64,000 nucleotides of DNA from Dethiobacter sp. GTDB taxonomy: Bacteria > Bacillota > Dethiobacteria > Dethiobacterales > Dethiobacteraceae. The stretch covers positions 36,362 to 100,361 of the forward strand of contig JAGXRN010000007.1 in assembly GCA_018335875.1 (NCBI GenBank). Reading direction: 5' to 3'. Shown here piece by piece: positions 9,617 through 18,729 of the stretch. Both the position numbers and the translations under genes were made by a program. Position 1 is the first letter of the stretch. Every line of letters starts with the position of its first letter. The notes beneath the pieces are model-generated. The model was given only the letters and a program-made list of their open reading frames with translations. It had not been told where the DNA came from and did not search any database.

Positions 9617-10765
9617 ATGAACGAAGCGGTGATAATAGAAGCCGTCAGGTCACCCATGGGCAGGCGTAAAGGCTCACTCCGGGACACCAGGCCTGACGAC
9701 CTGGCAGCCGAGGTAATAGATGCCCTGCTTGAGAGGACCGGTATCGACCCGCATATTGTGGAAGACCTGATTATGGGATGTGTAACACAGGTTGGGGAAC
9801 AGGGATTTAATGTGGCAAGGACCTCCGGACTCATCTCCAGGCTTCCCCTGGATGTGGCTGCAGTCTGCCTGAACAGGATGTGCGGGTCAGGCCTGCAGGC
9901 CTTCAACTTTGCCGCCCAGGGGATAATGTCAGGGATGCACGATTGTATAATATCTGCCGGTGTGGAGAGCATGACCAGGGTCCCCATGGGGTCAGACGGT
10001 TCCGCGTTTAGTGAGCAGTTGATGTCCAAGTATGATATTGTGATGCAGGGGACTTCGGCTGAACTGATTGCGGCAAAATGGGGACTGTCACGCCAAGAGC
10101 TTGACCTGTTTTCCTACCAAAGCCATCAAAAGGCAGCCAAGGCCAGGGAAGAAGGAAGGTTCAGACGCGAGACAGTCCCTGTCCGGGGCGTGAACCAGGC
10201 AGGAGAAAGATATCTGTTTGCCGAGGATGAGACAATCAGGCCTGACACCACACTGGAAAAAATGGCCTCGCTTCCCCCGGCTTTTAAGCCTGATGGAGTA
10301 ATCACCGCCGGTAACTCAAGCCAGATTAGCGATGGCGCGGCCGCTGTGCTTGTCATGTCCGCTCAGAGGGCCAAAGAGTCAGGTCTTAAGCCGCGGGCCA
10401 GGTTTGTGAGTTCTGCTGTGGCCGGGGTCGACCCTACCCTGATGCTCACAGGCCCCATTCCTACTACCAGGAAAGCTTTGGCCAAGGCCGGGCTCACCAT
10501 GGATGACATTGATATCTTTGAAGTAAACGAAGCTTTCGCGCCGGTGGTGCTGGCCTGGGCAAAAGAGCTTGAACTATCTGACATGTCAAGGGTTAACCCG
10601 GTTGGCGGAGCCATTTCTCTTGGCCATCCGCTGGGCTGCAGCGGTACAAGGCTGATCGCCACACTGCTGCACCAACTGGAAGACACAGGAGGGCGTTATG
10701 GCCTGATAACCATGTGCATAGGCTGGGGAATCGGTATTGCCACTGTTATAGAAAGGCTTCCCTGA
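9617..10765 (+). CDS. thiolase (acetyl-CoA acetyltransferase family)
   Basis: MNEAVIIEAVRSPMGRRKGSL, CLNRMCGSGLQAFNFAA, NEAFAPVVLAW, NPVGGAISLGHPLGCSGTR, C-terminal TMCIGWGIG. ORF track starts at 9611 (MHM). Confidence 0.93.
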   Translation: MNEAVIIEAVRSPMGRRKGSLRDTRPDDLAAEVIDALLERTGIDPHIVEDLIMGCVTQVGEQGFNVARTSGLISRLPLDVAAVCLNRMCGSGLQAFNFAAQGIMSGMHDCIISAGVESMTRVPMGSDGSAFSEQLMSKYDIVMQGTSAELIAAKWGLSRQELDLFSYQSHQKAAKAREEGRFRRETVPVRGVNQAGERYLFAEDETIRPDTTLEKMASLPPAFKPDGVITAGNSSQISDGAAAVLVMSAQRAKESGLKPRARFVSSAVAGVDPTLMLTGPIPTTRKALAKAGLTMDDIDIFEVNEAFAPVVLAWAKELELSDMSRVNPVGGAISLGHPLGCSGTRLIATLLHQLEDTGGRYGLITMCIGWGIGIATVIERLP

Positions 10766-10823
10766 GCTTATTGCAAAGGGCCTGCTGTTGCTCCACGTTC
10801 GATTGTGTAAATATTAAAAGGAG

Positions 10824-11654
10824 TTGGTAAACGTGCTGACTGGCAAAGTAGCGCTTGTGACCGGCGGCTCAAGGGGTATCGGCAGGGCTGACGCGCTGGC
10901 GCTGGCAAGAGCGGGCGCAGATGTTGTGCTTACCGACATCATGCTTGAGAGTGAAGAAGGAGCTGAGGCGGCTGAGAAATACGGGCCGCTCAATCAGTTT
11001 ATGAAAAGCGCAGGTATTGTCTACACAGAGGAGACCTGCCGGGAAATAAGGGAAATGGGCCGCCGCGCTGCAGCCATTAAGATGGATGTAACCGACAGGG
11101 ATGAGGTGGGCAGGGTCTTCAAAGCGGTCAAAGAAGAGTTTGGCAGTATAGACATCCTGGTGAACAATGCCGCCACCCTGGACCATGTTGCTCAGATTGA
11201 AAATCAAAGCGATAGCCTTTGGGAAAGGGACATCAATGTAAACCTGACCGGACCCTACAACTGCTGTAAGGCAGCGTGGCCTTACATGAAGGAGAAAGGG
11301 TGGGGCAGGATTGTCAACATGGCTTCGGTGGCAGGCACAATGGGCGGCTTTGGCCAGTCAAGCTACTCCTCTACCAAAGCTGCAGTGATTGGGTTGACTA
11401 AGAGCCTGGCCCTGGAGGGAGCCAGATACAACATTACAGCTAACGCTATCATAGGCGGCATTATTGCTTCCGAGGCATTTAAAATGGGCAACCCCAAGAT
11501 GAACGACAGGATTGTGGCCAGAACAGCCTTCAAGCGGCCCGGCGAACCGGAGGATATTGCCAACGCAGTGGTGTTCCTTGCTTCAGATAATGCCAAGTAT
11601 ATAACCGGGATCGAGCTCTATGTCTCCGGCGGCATCGAGCTGTTCACCTTTTAG
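10824..11654 (+). CDS. SDR-family 3-oxoacyl reductase-like dehydrogenase
   Basis: KVALVTGGSRGIGRADALALARAGA, NNAATLDH, YSSTKAAVIGLTKSLALEGA; TTG start. Confidence 0.9.
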   Translation: MVNVLTGKVALVTGGSRGIGRADALALARAGADVVLTDIMLESEEGAEAAEKYGPLNQFMKSAGIVYTEETCREIREMGRRAAAIKMDVTDRDEVGRVFKAVKEEFGSIDILVNNAATLDHVAQIENQSDSLWERDINVNLTGPYNCCKAAWPYMKEKGWGRIVNMASVAGTMGGFGQSSYSSTKAAVIGLTKSLALEGARYNITANAIIGGIIASEAFKMGNPKMNDRIVARTAFKRPGEPEDIANAVVFLASDNAKYITGIELYVSGGIELFTF

Positions 11655-11665
11655 GAAGTGATGAG

Positions 11666-12808
11666 ATGTCTGTATCATTTAAGCTGGATGATCACCAAAT
11701 GGCGCTGCAGGGGCTGGCCCGTGACTTCGCGCTGGCTGAAATCAGGCCTGTGGCTGCCCAATATGACAAAAGCGGTGAGTTTCCCTGGCCGGTAGTTAAA
11801 AAGGCCTGGGAAGTTGGATTATCCAATTTGAGCATGCCGGAGCAATACGGCGGCGGAGGCCTGTCCGGGCTTGACTCCTGTATCGTGTCGGAGGAGCTGG
11901 CCTTTGGCTGCGCCGGTATTGCCGCCGGTATCAGTATCACTGACCTCGCCTGCATTCCCATTGTCCTTGCCGGGGACGAAGAGCAAAAGCAGAGGTATCT
12001 CGGCGAGATTTGCAGCACGGGAAAAATGGCAGCACTGTGTGTTACAGAGCCCGAGGCGGGATCAGATGTGTCCGCCATTTCCACCACCGCCAAAAAGAGC
12101 GGTGATGATTATGTCCTAAGCGGCAGTAAGTGCTTTATCACCAACGGCTCGGTGGCAGACTATTATGTTGTTTTCGCCACCACAGATAAAAGCATGGGGC
12201 AAAAGGGGCTCTGTGCCTTTGTGGTCCCCAGGGAAACGCAGGGTGTAACTGTTGGCAAAAAGGAGGACAAAATGGGCCAGCGCGCCTCCGACACCAGCGA
12301 AGTAGTCTTCCAGGATGTGCTGGTACCCTCCGCCAACAGGCTTGGAGCAGAAGGCCAGGGGTTTAAGCTTATCATGCAGACTTTCAACCGCTCCCGGCCC
12401 GCAGTGGCATCCTCAGCAGTCGGCCTTTCCCGCGCTGCCATGGAATACTCTCTTGAGTATGCCAAGACACGCAGCCAGTTTGGCATGCCCATAATCTTTA
12501 ACCAGGCCATAATGTTTATGCTCTCAGACATGGCCCGCGACATCGAAGCCTCACGCCTTTTGGCCTGGAAAGCCGCCTGGCTTGGTGACATGGGCCTTGA
12601 CAATGCCAAAGAAGCAGCCATGGCAAAAGTTACCGCCGCCGATGCCGCCATGCGCATCACCACAGACGCTGTGCAGATTCACGGCGGCTACGGCTACATC
12701 AAAGATTACCCCGTAGAGAAACTGATGCGCGATGCCAAGGTGCTGCAGATTTACGAAGGCACCTCACAAATACAAAAACTACTTATCATGCGCTCAATGC
12801 TTAAATAA
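11666..12808 (+). CDS. acyl-CoA dehydrogenase
   Basis: LCVTEPEAGSDVSAI, KCFITNGSVADYYVV, QIHGGYGYIKDYPVEKLMRDAKVLQIYEGTSQIQ. Confidence 0.95.
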   Translation: MSVSFKLDDHQMALQGLARDFALAEIRPVAAQYDKSGEFPWPVVKKAWEVGLSNLSMPEQYGGGGLSGLDSCIVSEELAFGCAGIAAGISITDLACIPIVLAGDEEQKQRYLGEICSTGKMAALCVTEPEAGSDVSAISTTAKKSGDDYVLSGSKCFITNGSVADYYVVFATTDKSMGQKGLCAFVVPRETQGVTVGKKEDKMGQRASDTSEVVFQDVLVPSANRLGAEGQGFKLIMQTFNRSRPAVASSAVGLSRAAMEYSLEYAKTRSQFGMPIIFNQAIMFMLSDMARDIEASRLLAWKAAWLGDMGLDNAKEAAMAKVTAADAAMRITTDAVQIHGGYGYIKDYPVEKLMRDAKVLQIYEGTSQIQKLLIMRSMLK

Positions 12809-13130
12809 AGTTACACGCAGTTGAAAAGGCTGACAGTCTGAGCAAGCATCTGTCTTGCCTTTTTTGTTTCACCTAATAAAGAGGCAGGGATTATATTTTT
12901 TTATATAAAAGAAAGCAAAGTAAAGGAATTCACCATATGATATAGCACTGAAAAGGATGTGCGTATGGTGAAAAGTAAGAAACATAACCTGCTCTGAGTC
13001 TGTATTGATAGTAACAAAACAGCAAGTTAAGAGAGGTATGTATACAGGCATATTTATTTTCTTTCAGGGCTTTCTTTTTTTGGTTAATGTGGTATAATAA
13101 GTACCAGGTAAGCCATAATAAGGGTAAGGG

Positions 13131-13925
13131 GTGAGTACCTTGGAGAGGCATTTGAACAGAGGCATTAAAGAGGTTATCTCAGAATTCCCGGAAGTGGGCC
13201 AAATTTTGGAGGATTTTGAGATTGGCTGTACTCCGTGCCTTGTAGGAACGTGCCTTCTTAAAGATGTGGTGGAGATCCATGCCCTTCCCCCTGATCAGGA
13301 AGCTGAATTAATGTACCGTGTGGAGAAGGCTATCTATCCGGAAAGGGATGTACAGCCACCTGAAACAGGTGCTGTTAAAGGTGCGGAAAAAGCGGCGGAA
13401 ATCACTTATTCAGCACCAGTCCGGGAACTGGTAGATGAACATAAGCTTATCAAACGGTGGCTTTCTCTGATCCCCCGTGTTGTGGATTTGATGAACCGGT
13501 CAGGCTTAGACAGGCAGCTAATCAATAACGGGCTGGACTTTATCAGGTCCTATGCCGACCGCTTCCACCATGCAAAGGAAGAGGACCTGCTTTTCAAGTA
13601 CGTGGACGAAAGCCAGGAGATTATACAGGCAATGTACAGCGACCATATCACTGGCAGAGGCCATGTGCAGTCCATTGTTAAGGGGCTGGAGCAGGATGAT
13701 ATGGAGACTGTGAGGGAGCACCTGTTCGCTTACCGTGAGCTGCTTACAGGACACATTAAAAAAGAGGATGAAATACTTTTTCCGTGGATTGACCGGCAAT
13801 TGACAGCAAAGAATATCGCTCAGCTCAGTGCTGACTTTTCCGGGGTAAATGCGGGAGCCGGGGAAGGTTTTGAGGAAAAGTATCAGGTGTTTGTCACGGA
13901 CCTGGAAAAGCTGGTGGCGATGTAA
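13131..13925 (+). CDS. hemerythrin-domain protein
   Basis: HxxE/HHAKEEDLLF and LLTGHIKKEDEILFPWID metal-binding motifs; GTG start; stop overlaps the next ATG (TAATG). Confidence 0.75.
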   Translation: MSTLERHLNRGIKEVISEFPEVGQILEDFEIGCTPCLVGTCLLKDVVEIHALPPDQEAELMYRVEKAIYPERDVQPPETGAVKGAEKAAEITYSAPVRELVDEHKLIKRWLSLIPRVVDLMNRSGLDRQLINNGLDFIRSYADRFHHAKEEDLLFKYVDESQEIIQAMYSDHITGRGHVQSIVKGLEQDDMETVREHLFAYRELLTGHIKKEDEILFPWIDRQLTAKNIAQLSADFSGVNAGAGEGFEEKYQVFVTDLEKLVAM

Positions 13926-14356
13926 TGAAACTGGCGCGCCGAAGTGATTATTCCCTCAGGACTTTGATTTATCTGGCAGAGAATAAGGGCCGCATTACGA
14001 ATCATGAACTCGCACAGGTTCTTGGCATTTCTTCCAATCACCTGTACAAAATAGTTCAGACTCTGTCCCGGGCGGGATACCTCAGGACGTCGGCGGGACG
14101 TGAGGGCGGCGTTGAGCTTGGCAAATCGGCTCATGAAATCACCTTGCTGGAAATTATCAGATTGGTTGAGGGGCCTATTAATCTGAGCGACTGTTTCCTG
14201 AATGCTGATGAGTGCTTCCTGGTTTCCAAATGCAAGCTGAGAAAGAAGATTAAAGAGGCACAAAATATCCTGATTGGTATGTTCAGTGAAACTACCATAG
14301 AAGATTTGCTTGATGACGAAAAATGTACGGACAAAAGGGAAACTGCGGTTACTTGA
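13925..14356 (+). CDS. Rrf2-family transcriptional regulator, NsrR-like
   Basis: MKLARRSDYSLRTLIYLAENKGRITNHELAQVLGISSNHLYKIVQTLSRAGYLRTSAGREGG; three-Cys region LSDCFLNADECFLVSKCKLR. Confidence 0.85.
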   Translation: MKLARRSDYSLRTLIYLAENKGRITNHELAQVLGISSNHLYKIVQTLSRAGYLRTSAGREGGVELGKSAHEITLLEIIRLVEGPINLSDCFLNADECFLVSKCKLRKKIKEAQNILIGMFSETTIEDLLDDEKCTDKRETAVT

Positions 14357-14380
14357 TAAAAATTTAAAGGAGGAATTTGG

Positions 14381-14599
14381 ATGCGTGAGAAAGTAGAAGC
14401 TGCCCTCGAACTGATAAGACCCTCTTTGCAAATGGATGGTGGGGATGTGACGCTGGTAGATGTGGAGGATGGTGTGGTTAAAGTAAGGCTGACAGGCGCC
14501 TGCGCAGGTTGCCCCATGTCCCAGATGACATTATCCCAGGGAGTGGAACGGACGATTAAGAGCCATGTGCCTGAAGTTAAGAAAGTAGTAGCTGTCTAA
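14381..14599 (+). CDS. NifU C-terminal-domain Fe-S scaffold protein
   Basis: ALELIRPSLQMDGGDVTLVDVEDGVVKVRLTGACAGCPMSQMTLSQGVE (CxxC). Confidence 0.92.
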   Translation: MREKVEAALELIRPSLQMDGGDVTLVDVEDGVVKVRLTGACAGCPMSQMTLSQGVERTIKSHVPEVKKVVAV

Positions 14600-14603
14600 A
14601 TTA

Positions 14604-14650
14604 AAAATCAGAGAGGGACAGCCCGCCGGGCTGTCCCTCTCTGATTTTTG
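14604..14650. terminator. Near-perfect long hairpin, bidirectional terminator
   Basis: AAAAATCAGAGAGGGACAGCCCG/CGGGCTGTCCCTCTCTGATTTTT. Confidence 0.85.
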
Positions 14651-14735
14651 CTTTTAACACTTCTGTTTCACCTGAAGGTTATATTTCCAGGGTAATAAAA
14701 TCTTTGTTTGCATTTCATCGACGCTGTTATCCTGG

Positions 14736-15074
14736 TCATTCCCAGGAATTCCAGACTTCCGGCTCATACCCCACTGTGGCTTGTTTCCCGTTGCGCACAA
14801 TGGGTGTTTTATAGAGGCCGGGGTTCTTTAAAAGCAGCTCTTCCCTCATATCAGCACTGAGTATACGATCCAGGTTCAGCCTTGTGTATTCTTTTGATGC
14901 ACTGTTAATTAGAGCGTTAATCCCCAAAGCGGCCTTAACGCTTTGCAATTCTCCCTTACTTAAGCTTTTTTCGTACAAGTCAATAAATTGATAGTTAATC
15001 CTTCTTTCCTTGAAGTAACGCTCAGCCTTTTTTGTATTAAAACACTTATTTATGCCAAAAATTTGGATATTCAT
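14736..15074 (-). CDS. ArsC/Spx-family protein
   Basis: MNIQIFGINKCFNTKKAERYFKERRINYQFIDLYEKSLSKGELQSV...LLKNPGLYKTPIVRNGKQATVGYEPEVW. Confidence 0.8.
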   Translation of the reverse strand: MNIQIFGINKCFNTKKAERYFKERRINYQFIDLYEKSLSKGELQSVKAALGINALINSASKEYTRLNLDRILSADMREELLLKNPGLYKTPIVRNGKQATVGYEPEVWNSWE

Positions 15075-15829
15075 ATAGCTTCCCTTTTTAAGTGTTTCTG
15101 TACAATTTTAAAAGCTTCTTCTGCATGATTTAGTGTTTCATTTATGTCTTTTTCTTCGTGGGCTGCCGAGATAAACCAGTTGTGGTGGGGGTGCAGAAAA
15201 GAGTCTCTTCTGGTAACTTCAGCACAGAAAATCTGCATGAGACGAGCTGGATAGAATTTACCACCCCTGACAACAACATGGACAACGGGGTCTTCGTTAA
15301 CCCGGATTTCCAGAGTACCGTCGGGCATATGGTGCGAGAGAGTGATTAAGTCGGGGTCATTTTCACCAATCTCCTTTAATCCGAAGGCCAGCGCATAAAG
15401 GGCCAGTTTAACACAAAATTCAAAAGTATCAGGATTATTTAATAAATCATCCTCTGGTTTAAGATAGAATTCCAACTTCTGCAGGACTTGGTCAAGCTGC
15501 AGTATTTTTTTTAACTGAAGGAGGGACAGCAAATTCAGGCGGGGGCTTTTTTGAGTCTTACCCTGGAAGACATCGTTTAAAAACCTGGCGTTCTTAAATG
15601 TAAGGGCGGCACATTGCCGGGGCTGGTTTTCTTTTTTGACTGTCAGCAGGCCGTTTGTAAAAACCAGAGTAACGACGGCCTTTGCCTGAGGGAGTCGGAA
15701 TTGAAAGGCCCCGTTCCAACCTTTAACCAATTGCTGTGCGTTTTTATCAAACTCTATTATGTCTTCCAGCAGTGGCAGTATAGCCATCAGATGCAGGCGG
15801 GCGAGGATTATGTCTTTAGCGCTTTGCAT
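15071..15829 (-). CDS. Uncharacterised protein: SCP2-like N-terminal region with a class-III aminotransferase-like C-terminal tail
   Basis: N-term GAFQFRLPQAKAVVTLVFTNGLLTVKKE...AALTFKN; C-term EVTRRDSFLHPHHNWFISAAHEEKDINETLNHAEEAFKIV resembles the HemL/class-III aminotransferase C-terminus. Confidence 0.5.
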   Translation of the reverse strand: MQSAKDIILARLHLMAILPLLEDIIEFDKNAQQLVKGWNGAFQFRLPQAKAVVTLVFTNGLLTVKKENQPRQCAALTFKNARFLNDVFQGKTQKSPRLNLLSLLQLKKILQLDQVLQKLEFYLKPEDDLLNNPDTFEFCVKLALYALAFGLKEIGENDPDLITLSHHMPDGTLEIRVNEDPVVHVVVRGGKFYPARLMQIFCAEVTRRDSFLHPHHNWFISAAHEEKDINETLNHAEEAFKIVQKHLKREAI

Positions 15830-16088
15830 ACCCTTACACCTCTCTTCTAAACTTTTTGCGTCACTGTAGTTAAATTAAAACGCTGAACAGCATCTGTACA
15901 AACCCTTGTATTGGTGCAGAAATATTCGCCAAATAGTGTTAATATCCCTTCTTTATATGCTATACTTTCTGAATATTGCAATAATTTCGGCAGGACATAT
16001 TTTATAAATAGCGAATAAATATGCATATGCATGAAACGTTCTGCGCAAGGTTGTGCCATAAGTTAAAATTTGCAGGGAGTGTTATGCG

Positions 16089-16428
16089 ATGGAGAGAGAA
16101 GTACGCCTAAAAAACCTGGTTGCATACGGTTTGGGCGATGTTTTGGGCGGTGGTTCCTTTTTGATTATCGGAACGCTTTTTCTTACCGGGCTACTATTCT
16201 TTGCTGCCCCAAATCAGGGTAGTACATGCCAAGGATGCTTGTGAAGACGGTTTTACTGTTTTGGGCCGGGGAAAAATTGATTGGGAGGGGCAACTTAAAG
16301 CTTTGCTTCAAGATGGTTTTCAGGGTGGTGTTACCATTGAACCACGTACAGTTCCGGATGGTGGCACCATTGCCCAGGCCTCCGCAAAAATATTAGCCTA
16401 CCTGCGGGAGCGGATCCATCCTAAATAA
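16089..16428 (+). pseudogene. Deletion scar joining a GPH-type sugar transporter N-terminus to a sugar phosphate isomerase/epimerase C-terminus
   Basis: Frame 1 MEREVRLKNLVAYGLGDVLGGGSFLIIGTLFLTGLLFF; then another frame LPQIRVVHAKDACEDGFTVLGRGKIDWEGQLKALLQDGFQGGVTIEP. Confidence 0.7.
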
Positions 16429-16448
16429 AATATTTATAGGAGGTAGGA

Positions 16449-17294
16449 TTGATGGGATTATCGGATAAGGACATAACGGATTTAAGGGAGAAAGCACGGC
16501 AAATCCGTAGGAAAATAATAAATACTGTGGTTTGGGCCGGAGGCGGTCATGCCGGCGGCGCTCTCAGCCAGGCCGACATTCTGGTAGCTCTCTATTACCA
16601 CTATCTTAATGTTGATCCTAATAATCCAAGCTGGGAGGACCGTGACAGGGTTGTACTGAGCAAAGGGCATGGCGGCATTGGTTATGCTCCTATCCTGGCG
16701 GATCGGGGCTATTTCCCGGAAGAACTCCTTAAAACATTCAACCATACCAACTCACCCTTTGGCATGCACCTTGACCGCCTTAAAGTGCCCGGTGTTGACT
16801 CCTCAACCGGTTCACTGGGGCACGGACTGCCCATTGCTGTGGGTCTGGCTCTGGGGGCGAAACTAAAGGGGAAACTGTGGAAGACTTATTGTATCATCGG
16901 CGACGGTGAATGTAATGAAGGCAGTGTCTGGGAGGGAGCCATGGCAGCCAGTCATTTTAAACTAAACAATCTTATAGGTATCATTGACAGAAACGGGCTG
17001 TGCATAGACGGTGCCACGGAAGAAATCATGTCTTTGGAACCACTTAAGGAAAAATGGCAGAGCTTCGGCTGGCATGTCACAGTGATTGACGGTCATGATT
17101 TTTTTGAATTGGGTCAGGCACTGGAGGAAGCACAGCATTTAGCTGAGCAGCCGGCCATGATCATCGCAAATACTGTTAAGGGTAAAGGCGTGGATTTTAT
17201 GGAAGGCGTTTCCGGCTGGCATTATGGTGGGTTAGACACGGAAAAAGAAAAACAGGCATTGGAATCTATTGACAGAATGCATAGCAAAGGCTAG
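16449..17294 (+). CDS. transketolase, N-terminal subunit
   Basis: GHAGGALSQADILVALYYHYL, DRVVLSKGHGGIGYAPILADRGYFPEE, GSLGHGLPIAVGLALGAKL, IIGDGECNEGSVWE. Confidence 0.95.
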   Translation: MMGLSDKDITDLREKARQIRRKIINTVVWAGGGHAGGALSQADILVALYYHYLNVDPNNPSWEDRDRVVLSKGHGGIGYAPILADRGYFPEELLKTFNHTNSPFGMHLDRLKVPGVDSSTGSLGHGLPIAVGLALGAKLKGKLWKTYCIIGDGECNEGSVWEGAMAASHFKLNNLIGIIDRNGLCIDGATEEIMSLEPLKEKWQSFGWHVTVIDGHDFFELGQALEEAQHLAEQPAMIIANTVKGKGVDFMEGVSGWHYGGLDTEKEKQALESIDRMHSKG

Positions 17295-17309
17295 AGAGGA
17301 GGGTTAACA

Positions 17310-18326
17310 TTGACGGCGACAGGATTGACTTACCACGTTTATGATACTGACCATATGACACCGGCCGAGATTTACGGCCATGTCCTCGCAAAACTGGGTG
17401 AAGAAAGAGAAGAAATAGTGGCCTTGACCGCAGATTTGGCGAAATCAACCAAGATAGGTAAATTTGGGGAAAGGTTTCCCCGGCGTTTTTTTAACGTGGG
17501 CATTGCTGAGCAGAATCTCTTTGGTATCGCCGCTGGCCTGGCCCTGGCGGGTTTTACTCCCTTCGTTTCAACTTTTGCTGTATTTGCATCTTTGCGGGCG
17601 GGGGAGCAGGTACGTACCGACATCTGTTACCAAAACCTTAACTGTAAAATCATCGCTACCCATTCAGGGCTCTCTTTTGGCCAGGCCGGCACCACCCATC
17701 ATGCTACGGAGGACCTGGCTGTAATGCGTTCATTTGCCAACCTTACCGTTTTAGCTCCCGCCGACGGCATAGAGACTGCAAATGCCGTCCGTGCTTGCCT
17801 GGACCACTATGGGCCTGTCTACATCCGTATAGGGAGAGGTTTTGAACAGACGGTATATGAAGATGAGGACTACGGTTTTACCATTGGCAAGGCACATGTT
17901 ATGCATGAAGGTTCAGATATAACTGTTATCGCCTGCGGCCCATGTGTACTGCAGGCGTTGGAGGCGGCCAGGGTCCTGAAGGAGAGCCACGGCATTGAGG
18001 TAAGGGTAATTAATATGCATACAATAAAGCCTTTGGATAAGGAGGCAGTATTAGCCGCTGTTAACGATACGCGAAGAATCATTACTGTGGAAAACCACAG
18101 CATTATCGGGGGATTAGGCAGTGCCGTGGCTGAAGTTATCACTGAAGAAGGCAAATCCTGCCGGCTCAAACGCCTGGGCATCCCGGATACTTTTGCTCCT
18201 GTGGGATATACGCAGATAGATAATGTGGAAGCCATGAAGCAAAGCCAACTAATAGTGGACGGCTCACCTGAATACGGAAAAGATATATCTTCCATTATGA
18301 AAAAAATAGAATCTTTAATTGCTTAA
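17310..18326 (+). CDS. transketolase, C-terminal subunit
   Basis: ALTADLAKSTKIGKFGERFPRRFFNVGIAEQNLFGIAAGLALAGFTPFVSTFAVFASLRAGEQVRTDICY. Confidence 0.95.
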   Translation: MTATGLTYHVYDTDHMTPAEIYGHVLAKLGEEREEIVALTADLAKSTKIGKFGERFPRRFFNVGIAEQNLFGIAAGLALAGFTPFVSTFAVFASLRAGEQVRTDICYQNLNCKIIATHSGLSFGQAGTTHHATEDLAVMRSFANLTVLAPADGIETANAVRACLDHYGPVYIRIGRGFEQTVYEDEDYGFTIGKAHVMHEGSDITVIACGPCVLQALEAARVLKESHGIEVRVINMHTIKPLDKEAVLAAVNDTRRIITVENHSIIGGLGSAVAEVITEEGKSCRLKRLGIPDTFAPVGYTQIDNVEAMKQSQLIVDGSPEYGKDISSIMKKIESLIA

Positions 18327-18359
18327 GAGAAAGCAGATATATCAACGGAGGGATTAAGA

Positions 18360-18513
18360 TGAATAGAACGGTGCGAAACATTAGTTCAGCATACAGGGCG
18401 TCCTTTCCTCTGTAGCCGGACTTACCCTATATATCACGGCCATTATCCTTGCCTGGAACTCAGTTCCCGCAGCGCTTACAACAGAAAAGTCTACACCTAT
18501 GGACGGTATTTAG
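18360..18513 (+). pseudogene. Short gene remnant with a membrane-spanning segment
   Basis: ATG-initiated MNRTVRNISSAYRASFPL* overlapped by frame FSIQGVLSSVAGLTLYITAIILAWNSVPAALTTEKSTPMDGI*. Confidence 0.35.
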
Positions 18514-18729
18514 TAGACGAGACAGTTAAAAAGAATGCCTAATGGCACAGAAGCTATGTGTGAGCGCTAAAGTGATTGACAATAAAAGTTAATACTTGTA
18601 TTATATGGTTAAGCGCAGCATATCATTTGAAGTGAACCAGTGTATTTATTCTTAAAAATCGACGAAAGCATTCATTCATTAAAGTGCTAAAGTAGAAATT
18701 GATATTAAAAAACAGGGGAGGAATTGTTA

